Part shown: piece by piece, positions 34,504 to 42,727 of the stretch | Layout of the letters: each line of letters begins with the position of its first letter | How positions within the stretch are numbered: the stretch's first letter is position 1 | Assembly (NCBI RefSeq): GCF_000196315.1 | Contig: NC_014230.1 | Location: 62,001 to 126,000 of the forward strand | DNA: 64,000 nt | Direction of reading: 5' to 3' | DNA from: Croceibacter atlanticus HTCC2559 | Lineage (GTDB): Bacteria; Bacteroidota; Bacteroidia; Flavobacteriales; Flavobacteriaceae | Translations under genes and position numbers: made by a program | Notes under the pieces: model-generated | Database searches by the model: none | What the model saw: the letters and a program-made list of their open reading frames with translations, nothing else | What the model was told of the DNA's origin: nothing

Positions 34504-35523
34504 ATGAAACGCATAATTAATAAAATTTTTGAAATACCCTTGATTATTCCAATCAGGATTGCGCTATTCCTTCTTGTCACTTTATTATCATACAAATTTT
34601 TAACTTTTTTTTCATCAGAATACAAATTCGATGCAAAGGAACTTTTAAACTTATTAATTAGCACAATTTCAATTATTATAGCAATAATTATTACTTACTT
34701 ATTCTCTAAATTATTTTCTGAAAAAGCAGAAAGAATACAACGGAAAGCTGAAATTGATACTCTTTCCCACAAAATAACGGCTTTCAGAAAAATGGCTTTT
34801 CAAATTCGTGGATTTAGTGAATTTTGGAAATTTGGGAATAATAATATCAAATCAAAAATGGACCATAAATACAATGACTTGGCTTATGAAGATTTGCGAA
34901 ATGACAGGTTCACTTACGAAGAACTAACACCAATAATTAGAGATGTTGGAGAAACTGCAATTCAATCCTATTTAGGATTAAAGGGATTAGAAAATGAAGA
35001 AAATACCTTTGGCTTTTTTCAATCATTCAACCCAAAAAATTATACCTTGGATGAAATCGCAAGATTTAAAGATTATGCAAATTCATTCTGGTATTTATTA
35101 AATCGTTCGGATAGCAATATTGTAAATTTAAATAGGGAAAATAGATATTCTTTAAACTTCATTGATGAGCTGTATTTTGAAATTACAGCAAAAAAAATAG
35201 ACCAATCAAACTATAACAAAGAAATTGAAGAGCTATTTGGTCATTTCGATACGGATATTTTTCATAAGCATTTTTATTTATCAAAACTCAATTCAACTGC
35301 TTTACCTCAAGTATATATAACCAGTCTATTAAATATGCTAATTTTCATTGCGTTGGTTATCGCAAGTCTTGTTGTTTTTATAGCTGATTTTAATTCACTA
35401 ACGAGATACATTTCTACAATTTTAGTTGTAAGTATATTTATTGCTAACACAATTGATTTGACTATAATAACTGTATCAGCGTTAAAGTCTGAATTGAACG
35501 TTAAGGCATTTTACCGAATATAA
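34504..35523 (+). CDS. Cassette 13: membrane protein of unknown function
   Basis: I choose the ATG at 34,504; an in-frame TTG lies 9 bp earlier at 34,495. About 339 residues. Two N-terminal transmembrane segments (about 12-30 and 48-67) are followed by a 200-residue soluble part rich in charged helices, then two C-terminal segments (about 275-298 and 303-325). The arrangement of a membrane-bounded cytoplasmic domain resembles membrane-associated effectors, but no domain is recognised. Alone in its cassette. Confidence 0.6.
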   Translation: MKRIINKIFEIPLIIPIRIALFLLVTLLSYKFLTFFSSEYKFDAKELLNLLISTISIIIAIIITYLFSKLFSEKAERIQRKAEIDTLSHKITAFRKMAFQIRGFSEFWKFGNNNIKSKMDHKYNDLAYEDLRNDRFTYEELTPIIRDVGETAIQSYLGLKGLENEENTFGFFQSFNPKNYTLDEIARFKDYANSFWYLLNRSDSNIVNLNRENRYSLNFIDELYFEITAKKIDQSNYNKEIEELFGHFDTDIFHKHFYLSKLNSTALPQVYITSLLNMLIFIALVIASLVVFIADFNSLTRYISTILVVSIFIANTIDLTIITVSALKSELNVKAFYRI

Positions 35524-35525
35524 AC

Positions 35526-35729
35526 TGCCCCTAACATCGTATAAAAACAATAGGGCAATTGTAGCAAAACCGAATGGTTCGGGCGCATTTGTGAGTTCGC
35601 CAAATTTTTAAATTTGGCTTATTGAGTAAAGAAAAAATAATAAGAAAAATTTAAAAATTCGGCTTGTGCTTAATCGAATGGATAGCGTGCAAATCCGCCC
35701 TACTGTTCTTATACACAACCGTTGTGCTT
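35526..35729 (+). repeat. attC13 (long type), end of cassette 13
   Basis: Right box TGCCCCTAAC, next left box GTTGTGCTT (35,721). Nearly identical to attC1 across about 190 bp; L arms GTATAAAAACAATAGGGC and GCCCTACTGTTCTTATAC with A-C mismatches at positions 7 and 12. Cassette 13 is 34,484-35,721. Confidence 0.9.
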
Positions 35730-35753
35730 CATTAAAAAAACATACCCAATAAT

Positions 35754-37370
35754 TTGAAAAACAAAGAAAAGATAACCGATTTTGAGAGAACAAATCCACT
35801 TTCATTATTTTATGAATTTGGAATGTCACCAGATGAATTGAAATCGGAAATAATAGATTGCTTTTCTAACTATTTTCAAAATCAAGAAAGACTCAAAAAA
35901 TATGCTACAACTGATTTAGTTAACAATTGGCTATCGTATATTCTTGTCGAAAGAGATTCTCCTGAATCAATAAAAAGCATTGATACTATACTTGAAATCT
36001 TTAATGGAGCAAAAAATATAAATCAGAATAAAACAATTGAAGCATACAACTCTTGGTTACCAGAGATTAGTCAAGGAATATCTAGATTTTGGAGTTTATA
36101 CAATAATCAAATTGACATTAAAAATCTTTGCGTAGAAGACTATTTAGAAGAGTCTTTAAGAATGATTGGACATTCTATTGAAGGAATTTCTAAACCATTC
36201 ATTAAGTTATTATTTCATTTAAACAGAATAAAAAGAAATAAACAGTCTGATTTTTCTGAAATCAAATCAAAAGATTTAGGAGTTGTAATTGACGAATTAA
36301 TAAATACAACTGATTTAGATGATTTATTAATTATCTCGAATCACTCAATTCGATTAAATCAATGGCGAAATATTGCTTATCATCATAATTCAAAAATCAT
36401 TGATGGAAAAATCATTTGTTGGTATAAAAAAAATGGAATAAATGAAGAATTTGAATTATCAAGAGATGAACTATTCTCAAGTTTATTGAAAATCTTATTA
36501 ACCTTTAAACTAATCCGAGTTTCAGAAACTATTTTTTGTTTTGACAATATAAATGAGATACAAGAATTACGAGACTCAATTGAGAAAGAACCTTTAAATA
36601 TTCGAGATGAAGCTAAACTATTAGACTTTAAATCATCTTTAAGTCTTCAAGGATTCAAAATAAAAAAACTGAAAACCGAAAATAACTCTTCTGTATTGAC
36701 ATTAATTGATATGCAAGAATATGGAAATTTTCAAAAAAGAGCAATTCACTCATCTCAATTTTTATATAATCTTTGGTTACATACAAACTCAAATAAACTT
36801 ATTGTTGAGTATTATGTCTTTAATGGAGATAAGTTTTTAGTATCGGAAATAGACTCTACTATATTTGCCAACCATACTGGAGGCGATATGAAATTATCTG
36901 AATTATTAACGGACGTTAATTTTTCTTTTATATCAAAAAGTTATAGCCAAAACAAAAACCCTTTTGAAAAGTTAATATTATCAAAAAATATAAAAGAGCA
37001 TAAACAAAAATTTTATTCTCAACAAGGAGAAGAGCTTAGTATTGAGGAATTTTCAAAGAAATTTATTTTAAGTGTATTCACAAACTACTTGGTTTTTATT
37101 TCTGAAGGCTTCAACACAAATGATATTCAAATTAATATTGGTTCAGATGGAGCGATGGCAATAGCTGATAAAAAAATAATATTAAGAGTTCCTGCTACAA
37201 TAAGAAATAAAGCATATCAGTTAAAACTAATAGAATTATTGGAGCAAGTCATAAACTTATATTCAAATGGAGAATTAAAACGAGAAATTGTTGAAGATGC
37301 AAAAATGAATAATAAGTACTATTTCAAAAAGTCATTAGTTAAAGACCAATTGAAAAACGAAGATAAATAA
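35754..37370 (+). CDS. Cassette 14: large protein with a possible HEPN motif (538 aa)
   Basis: A 538-residue soluble protein with no clear family. The segment LNQWRNIAYHHNS (about 201-213) fits the HEPN ribonuclease motif R-x4-H (R205, H210) inside a helical region, so an RNase toxin role is possible. The second half (about 290-520) is mixed alpha/beta. Start: TTG at 35,754, since the first ATG in frame is at residue 24. Only gene in its cassette. Confidence 0.5.
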   Translation: MKNKEKITDFERTNPLSLFYEFGMSPDELKSEIIDCFSNYFQNQERLKKYATTDLVNNWLSYILVERDSPESIKSIDTILEIFNGAKNINQNKTIEAYNSWLPEISQGISRFWSLYNNQIDIKNLCVEDYLEESLRMIGHSIEGISKPFIKLLFHLNRIKRNKQSDFSEIKSKDLGVVIDELINTTDLDDLLIISNHSIRLNQWRNIAYHHNSKIIDGKIICWYKKNGINEEFELSRDELFSSLLKILLTFKLIRVSETIFCFDNINEIQELRDSIEKEPLNIRDEAKLLDFKSSLSLQGFKIKKLKTENNSSVLTLIDMQEYGNFQKRAIHSSQFLYNLWLHTNSNKLIVEYYVFNGDKFLVSEIDSTIFANHTGGDMKLSELLTDVNFSFISKSYSQNKNPFEKLILSKNIKEHKQKFYSQQGEELSIEEFSKKFILSVFTNYLVFISEGFNTNDIQINIGSDGAMAIADKKIILRVPATIRNKAYQLKLIELLEQVINLYSNGELKREIVEDAKMNNKYYFKKSLVKDQLKNEDK

Positions 37371-37373
37371 CGA

Positions 37374-37575
37374 AAGCACAACAAGGTATAAAAAACATAG
37401 GGCGTTTGTGCTAAACCGAAAGGTCTGTGAATATTAACAAAGTCCGCTAAATATAAAATTTGGCGTTTATAGAATAAAAGATAAAAGCAAAATATTTATA
37501 TTTAGCTAAGTAATAAACCGAAACGACAGTGCTTATCACCTGCCCTACGATTTCTTATACTGAACGTTGCCATTA
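37374..37575 (+). repeat. attC14 (long type), end of cassette 14
   Basis: Right box AAGCACAAC, next left box GTTGCCATTA (37,566). L arms GTATAAAAAACATAGGGC and GCCCTACGATTTCTTATAC pair with two A-C mismatches and one extra A in the right arm. Cassette 14 is 35,722-37,566. Confidence 0.85.
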
Positions 37576-37577
37576 AT

Positions 37578-38249
37578 TTGAAAGAAGTGCCGAAAAAAGA
37601 CAAAAAGAAATTAAAAAAAGCAAAATCTGATACTTTTAAAATAGTATTAACTGCTTTACTGACTTCTATGTTTACTGGATTTGTTTCATATTTTTTAATG
37701 TTCAGTCAATTAAAAGAAGAACAAAATTATTGGAAAACGAGAACAAAAGCCGAAAAAGTATCTCAACTTTTAGAAAAACAAATTGAAATTTTTGATAATG
37801 TAAATTCTGGAATATTATTGACTGAAGTATTAGCTAAAGATTTCAAATTATATTCCGCTAAATTTATGTCAACGATTGAATTATCATTAGCAGGTGGAAA
37901 AAATTCCACAAACGAAGAAAGCGAAATATTAAATAATAAAGCTATCGAATATCATAAGCAAATAAATCAATTGGCAACTGATATACAAATGTCCGAAATG
38001 TATTTTGGAGCTAAAGTAGACTCTCTAATAAACCCTTTATCGGAATCTTTAAATTCAAATTATCAGAATAATTTAATACTGGGAGATACAACTAGATTAA
38101 AAGGATATAAAAATGTAACAGAATATTTTAAAAGAGATTTTAATACGACTAAAGAATTATCGGAAAACCGCTTGAAAATATTAAAAGCAATGCGAAGTGA
38201 AATAGATTCAACAGCTGAAATTTTATACGGAGATTACCTAAAAAACTAA
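37578..38249 (+). CDS. Cassette 15: single-span membrane protein (223 aa)
   Basis: A TTG start 3 bp after the left box; the N-terminus is lysine-rich (PKKDKKKLKKAKS). One transmembrane segment (about 20-45) is followed by a long helical periplasmic or cytoplasmic domain, with LLTEVLAKDFKLYSAKF and ending EILYGDYLKN. No family recognised. The stop codon lies within the right box, so gene and cassette end together. Confidence 0.55.
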   Translation: MKEVPKKDKKKLKKAKSDTFKIVLTALLTSMFTGFVSYFLMFSQLKEEQNYWKTRTKAEKVSQLLEKQIEIFDNVNSGILLTEVLAKDFKLYSAKFMSTIELSLAGGKNSTNEESEILNNKAIEYHKQINQLATDIQMSEMYFGAKVDSLINPLSESLNSNYQNNLILGDTTRLKGYKNVTEYFKRDFNTTKELSENRLKILKAMRSEIDSTAEILYGDYLKN

Positions 38250-38388
38250 TGGCAACAATGTATAAAAATAATTGCTCAATTTTGGGCTTAACCAAAGGTC
38301 GTTGCAAGTTTACTACGTCTGATTTTCCTGCGGAAAATCCTCGCACGTAAACCCGCAACTATTCTTATACGAGACCGTTGTCCACAAT
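38247..38388 (+). repeat. attC15, end of cassette 15
   Basis: Right box TAATGGCAAC, next left box GTTGTCCACAAT (38,377). L arms GTATAAAAATAATTGC and GCAACTATTCTTATAC pair with A-C mismatches at positions 7 and 12. Cassette 15 is 37,567-38,377. Confidence 0.85.
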
Positions 38389-39242
38389 AACCTCATCAAT
38401 TGACTTTCCCACGTCACTACGTTGGCGTTAAAGTCAACTGATTCGGATACGGGAAATGAAACATCGCTTTGCTCAATTTCTCCTATTCCCCTAATTGTGG
38501 ACAACGTTCGGGGTCTATTAAAAAATAAAAGCACCTGCAACCTCTGAAATACGAGGTTGTCTAAATATTTAAAATGAGTGAAATACATAATATTATATTT
38601 GAAAAAGGGATAGATAGATTGAGTTTTGATGTTTCTATTTTATATAATGAACTTGAAAATATTGAATTTGAAGATTATGATTTAGCATTAGCTGAATTAC
38701 AAGAACTTAAACTTATAAAAAGAATAGGTATTGGTAATTCTTTTAAAATCACAAATTCAGGATATAAGGCTTACGAAATGGGTATTGAAAAATTTATCCA
38801 AGAACAAAAAAAAATAGATTACAGAAAAGAAAGAAAGGTTTTTTATGATTACCAAGTTTCAAGATTTAGAGCAAAAACAGGGTACATACCTTATGTAATA
38901 TCTTTTATCAGTTTGATTATTTCAATATTTGCTTTTCTCAATAATAAAAATAAAGAGTTACAACAACCCATAAAATCAAATGCATTAGAACAAATAAAAG
39001 ACAGTACTTTATTTTCCATCCAAACCAAAAGGGCAGATTCATTAAATAAATTAAATCGTAAATAAAATTTTTCATTTTCTGTTGTTTTTAATTAATATGT
39101 TTCGGTTACATTGGACAACAGAGTCTATAATTCAATGCTAAGGCATTGAGTGCTTTTATTTTTTTTTGATGCTTCCGTAGCTACTCTCGCTTGCGATTGC
39201 AAGCGACCGCTACACGCATCAAATCATAGACCCCGAACGTTG
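38377..39242 (+). repeat. Duplicated cassette: second copy of cassette 10, identical by eye
   Basis: Matches 30,484-31,349 by eye (offset 7,893 bp) over 866 bp, covering the leader, the 163-residue gene and the attC site. Upstream flanks differ except for the shared end of attC. Downstream the copies diverge right after GTTG (TATGC against CCAGC), at the cassette boundary. Confidence 0.9.
38574..39065 (+). CDS. Cassette 16: membrane-anchored winged-helix-like protein (copy 2)
   Basis: Same 163-residue protein as at 30,681-31,172, with no substitution, and with the same leader and downstream attC. It has a winged-helix-like N-terminal part and one transmembrane segment near residue 115. A second intact copy of a single-gene cassette suggests recent re-integration. 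The function is not recognised. Confidence 0.6.
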   Translation: MSEIHNIIFEKGIDRLSFDVSILYNELENIEFEDYDLALAELQELKLIKRIGIGNSFKITNSGYKAYEMGIEKFIQEQKKIDYRKERKVFYDYQVSRFRAKTGYIPYVISFISLIISIFAFLNNKNKELQQPIKSNALEQIKDSTLFSIQTKRADSLNKLNRK

Positions 39243-39247
39243 CCAGC
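39113..39247 (+). repeat. attC16, end of cassette 16
   Basis: Same as attC10 up to the left box, which here is GTTGCCAGC (39,239). Cassette 16 is 38,378-39,239. Confidence 0.9.
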
Positions 39248-39263
39248 AATTTAAAGACAATCT

Positions 39264-41174
39264 ATGAGCAAAGAATTAACTGATTTCGTTCAATACATAC
39301 AAAAAGCACAAAATGAATTTAATTCTCATAGACAAGGAGCATTTGATTTAGGATGTAATAGCGAAACATTGGAATCTTTTGATAAGTTAATATCGTTAAC
39401 TTCTAGTTTAGAGAATAAAGCAAAACAAGGGGAATTAAAAATAAATTATCTTAATCAATTTCAATCAAACATTGAGAGTATTCTATCTATTTTACCTTTT
39501 AGGGGACAACCTAATTCAAGTTTCTTAGCACATCAAAATGAACACTATAAGTCTCAGATTAAAAATAGCTTAGAACAAAACAACACTAGTATTTCAAGTC
39601 TCTATAACCAAATTGAATTTAATATTGACTTCTTCAACAAAATTGGATATTTTGATAGTAATGTAGTTGCAATAGGAGCTAATGGTAGTGGTAAAACTAC
39701 CTTATCTAATAAATTCAAGACATATCTTCAAAATAATGGAGTAGTAATTTCAGCACAAAGAATTTTACTTGTTCCAAGTTTTGATTCAATCGCAAACCCT
39801 GCAAAGACTGCGAGTGAATTAAAACAATATCAACTAAGAGATAAAACTAATAAATCAAATAGTGAGTTTAACTATCTCAAACAGGAATTTGGGATTGTCT
39901 TAAAAAACCTATTAGCTGATAATATTTCAGTTGGTAACTCTTATAGAAAAAATGCAATTGACGCTGTAAAGTCGGGTAAAGCTATCTCAAATCCAGATAC
40001 TACCAATTTGGATATTACATTTCAAATATGGAATTCCTTAATTGAACATCGAACAATATCTTGTGATGACGGAATAAATATTACTGCAAAGTCAAATGAT
40101 GGCAGGTCATATCCAGCTATACAAATGAGTGACGGAGAAAAAGTAATGCTATATTTAATTGCTCAAGTTTTACAATCACCAAAGAACGGATTTATAGTTG
40201 TTGACGAACCAGAAATGTACTTACATAAGACAATTCTGAAAAAATTATGGGATTTGTTAGAGAATGAAAGAAATGATTGTATTTTCATTTATTTAACCCA
40301 CGATTTAGATTTTGCAACAAGCCGAACAACTGCAAAGAAAATTTGGATTAAATCTTTTACGCATCCTGATAAATGGGATATTGAAGATATTCCAACTGAC
40401 GAAATACCGGAGACATTACTTTTTGAATTATTAGGTAGTAGAAAAAACATTCTTTTTTGCGAAGGAGTAAAAGGTAGTATAGATGAACGTGTTTATTCTA
40501 TTCTTTTTCCTGAACTTACAATAATGCCAGTAGGCAGTTGTTTTGATGTTATAAATCATACAAAAGCATTTAATAAACTTCAGAATGTAAATACTAAATC
40601 TTATGGCTTAATTGACTCAGACCACCACGATACAGATAGATTGGACAAATTAAAGGAGAGTGATATTTTCTCATTCAAAGTAGCTGAAGTAGAAAACTTA
40701 TTTCTTGATTCTGATTTCTTAAAAATACTTGCTCAACAAATTTTGATAGATGAAGAGAATGTTAAGCTAATCGAAACGGATATAATAAGTGAGTTAGATA
40801 AATTAAAAGAAATTCAGGCCTCAAACTACGTTAGTACAAAAGTTAACTATTACTTTACAGATAGCGATGTTTCTAAAGGTAATGCTCTAGCTCAATTGGA
40901 GACAAACTATCAAAATTTTCTTGACAAAATATCCATAAATGATTGGTATAACCAGAGATTGGCTGAATTGAACGAAATGATTGGTAATTCTGACTACAAC
41001 AATGTTTTAATTGCTTATAACAACAAAGGCATTAGGAACATTGCTAGTAAGCATTTAAAGATTTCTGATTTTACAGATAGAAGTATAAAATTACTTCAAG
41101 GTAATATTGAGGCTAAAACTGCATTGAATAAATATTTTCCTGAAGAAATAAAAACTGCTGGCAACAATGTATAA
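39264..41174 (+). CDS. Cassette 17: AAA ATPase fused to DUF4435 TOPRIM-like domain (PARIS-like)
   Basis: A 636-residue protein. An ABC-type AAA domain has Walker A IGANGSGKTT (about 137-146), the signature MSDGEKVMLYL (about 288-298) and Walker B FIVVDEPEMYL (about 310-320). The C-terminal part is DUF4435-like: ILFCEGVKGS (E400) and GLIDSDHHD (D451, D453), the acidic residues of a TOPRIM nuclease. The PARIS antiphage system has the same two parts, AriA and AriB, separately or fused; OLD-type nucleases are the alternative. The frame ends inside the attC site. It is alone in its cassette, as a single-gene system would be. Confidence 0.75.
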   Translation: MSKELTDFVQYIQKAQNEFNSHRQGAFDLGCNSETLESFDKLISLTSSLENKAKQGELKINYLNQFQSNIESILSILPFRGQPNSSFLAHQNEHYKSQIKNSLEQNNTSISSLYNQIEFNIDFFNKIGYFDSNVVAIGANGSGKTTLSNKFKTYLQNNGVVISAQRILLVPSFDSIANPAKTASELKQYQLRDKTNKSNSEFNYLKQEFGIVLKNLLADNISVGNSYRKNAIDAVKSGKAISNPDTTNLDITFQIWNSLIEHRTISCDDGINITAKSNDGRSYPAIQMSDGEKVMLYLIAQVLQSPKNGFIVVDEPEMYLHKTILKKLWDLLENERNDCIFIYLTHDLDFATSRTTAKKIWIKSFTHPDKWDIEDIPTDEIPETLLFELLGSRKNILFCEGVKGSIDERVYSILFPELTIMPVGSCFDVINHTKAFNKLQNVNTKSYGLIDSDHHDTDRLDKLKESDIFSFKVAEVENLFLDSDFLKILAQQILIDEENVKLIETDIISELDKLKEIQASNYVSTKVNYYFTDSDVSKGNALAQLETNYQNFLDKISINDWYNQRLAELNEMIGNSDYNNVLIAYNNKGIRNIASKHLKISDFTDRSIKLLQGNIEAKTALNKYFPEEIKTAGNNV

Positions 41175-41292
41175 AAATAATAGCGGTTTAATAGCTAAAA
41201 CGAAACTAAGAAAATATATAAAAGGTCTGTGTTAAACCGAAAAGTTAGTGCGTCTAAATCCGCTACTATTCTTATACTAGACCGTTGTGCGT
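41157..41292 (+). repeat. attC17, end of cassette 17
   Basis: Right box GCTGGCAAC, next left box GTTGTGCGT (41,284). L arms GTATAAAAATAATAGCGG and CCGCTACTATTCTTATAC pair with A-C mismatches at positions 7 and 12. Cassette 17 is 39,240-41,284. Confidence 0.85.
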
Positions 41293-41353
41293 CAGTTTAG
41301 AGAAAAATTCCTAAGTAAAAAAATACAATTAAAATAACCTAAAACTTAAAATT

Positions 41354-41677
41354 ATGAAATTAGATTTGTACACTAAAAGTATCCTTACCGTTATTGCAAT
41401 TTGCTTAACAATTAATGTTTTAAAAGATTTTGATATTATTCCAAAAACATACGCAAAAGAATCTCTAAAAAATGAACCAAATTTACTTCCAAACAAAAAT
41501 TATGGTTTAATTCCCGTGAACGCTGACGGTACAATTGATGTAAATATCAAATCATCTTCTGAAATGGATGTTAATATAACTGGAGTGTCCACAAGCGATG
41601 AATTAGATGTAAATATTGATGAAATTGGTGGAGGCTATGTATCACATGGCGGACCAATAAGTGTTGAAATTGATTAA
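41354..41677 (+). CDS. Cassette 18: membrane-tethered low-complexity protein (107 aa)
   Basis: One hydrophobic N-terminal segment (about 9-24) is followed by an extracytoplasmic tail with repeats of the type DVNI (GTIDVNIKSS, MDVNITGVS, LDVNIDEIG). These read as short beta strands. No known family. It is separated by about 78 bp from the next gene and probably co-transcribed with it. Confidence 0.55.
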   Translation: MKLDLYTKSILTVIAICLTINVLKDFDIIPKTYAKESLKNEPNLLPNKNYGLIPVNADGTIDVNIKSSSEMDVNITGVSTSDELDVNIDEIGGGYVSHGGPISVEID

Positions 41678-41755
41678 TCAACTTTCCTAAAAACATTTTT
41701 GATAAAAACATCAACATAAATCTTAACCAACAGGTCTAAAAAAATTATAAACGTA

Positions 41756-42169
41756 ATGGACATCAATCCTTCCGAAATAATGATTTCTGCGATAGTTGGA
41801 GTTGTCGTTGCGGAACTCTGGAATTTTATCAAAAGAAAATATGAAGAAACTCGTCCAATAAAGAAGCTGAAAAAAATTAAAGCTATCAAAGTTTTGTGGT
41901 TTATCCTGTCATATATTTTACCATTAGGAACTATTGTGTTTTTAATCATTGATAAAAACACTGAACCGACTTTTAAAAATATTTCTCTATTCATAATAAT
42001 TTGCATTTCTTTAGTGTATAATCTTTTAATGAGCCATATAATCAACCTTTATAAAATGAATACAAAACTGACTAATATAAGCTCGGAGAAACTGACAAAA
42101 ATTGACCAAACATTTGATAAGGTTTATCATCACATTGAAAAAACTAAATCGGACAATAACCTGAAATAA
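41756..42169 (+). CDS. Cassette 18: small membrane protein (137 aa)
   Basis: Hydrophobic segments near 4-22 and 45-66, plus 76-96, indicate an inner-membrane protein, with a basic loop (KRKYEETRPIKKLKKIK) between the first two. The C-terminus is a charged helix. No family recognised. A 123-codon frame on the opposite strand of this region is a shadow. Confidence 0.55.
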   Translation: MDINPSEIMISAIVGVVVAELWNFIKRKYEETRPIKKLKKIKAIKVLWFILSYILPLGTIVFLIIDKNTEPTFKNISLFIIICISLVYNLLMSHIINLYKMNTKLTNISSEKLTKIDQTFDKVYHHIEKTKSDNNLK

Positions 42170-42177
42170 AAAACCGA

Positions 42178-42313
42178 ACGCACAACAATGGCTATAAGTA
42201 ATTGCTTGTTCTCGCCTACTTCTGAAAATCCTCGCGGATTTTCAGTTTGGTGTGTACTTGCAAAGTTAAGTGCTAAACCACGCAACTACTCATAGCCGAG
42301 ACCGTTGGCAAAC
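42178..42313 (+). repeat. attC18 (short type), end of cassette 18
   Basis: Right box ACGCACAAC, next left box GTTGGCAAAC (42,304). L arms as in attC7. Cassette 18 is 41,285-42,304. The cassette 19 start that follows is interrupted 14 bp later by an IS. Confidence 0.9.
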
Positions 42314-42357
42314 ATTTTGACTCGTCCTGAATAAAGGCTACATAATTTCAAACAGTT

Positions 42358-42727
42358 ATGTATAAAAATGACCGAGTAACCAGACGTTACAGCGAACATT
42401 TTAAATTAAAAATCTTAGCCGAACTTAGTTGGCAAATACACCAAAAACCAATTAGGAAAGCTCTACAGTATTGCGCCTACAACCATTAATGAATGGATTA
42501 GAAAGTACGAACGTAATGACTTAATGAACACAAGGATTATGGTAGAAACCAAAGATGAGATAACACGAATCAAAGCACTCCAGAAAGAGATTGAACAGCT
42601 TAAAAAACTAGTCGTGAAAAAGGACTTGGACGAGTTGGTGAATGATTCTTACTTACAAGTAGCTGCTCAAAAATTAGGCTATAAAAATGTGCTCGAACTT
42701 AAAAAAAAACTAAATATCAAGCTTTAA
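42358..42727 (+). pseudogene. IS3-family transposase orfA, frameshifted
   Basis: The frame opens MYKNDRVTRRYSEHFKLKIL and is broken near 42,430: the reading frame shifts so that GKYTKNQLGKLYSIAPTTIN continues in another phase. The remainder (from about 42,524) contains helical leucine-rich coiled-coil residues IKALQKEIEQLKKLV and ends in ELKKKLNIKL. The helix-turn-helix half is thus out of frame with the rest. It is the DNA-binding OrfA of an IS3-type element. Confidence 0.8.

Noticed and set aside
41674-42045. A 123-codon minus-strand frame with hydrophobic stretches
   Set aside because: It mirrors the plus-strand membrane protein of cassette 18, whose frame, start and cassette direction fit better.
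16885-42313. The palindromic repeats as a CRISPR array
   Set aside because: Repeats are 135-205 bp, differ in sequence, and are separated by genes rather than uniform short spacers; no cas genes are present.
16885-42313. The repeats as MITEs or REP-type elements
   Set aside because: Each site is flanked by cassette-specific matching boxes and no target duplications, which fits recombination sites but not transposition.
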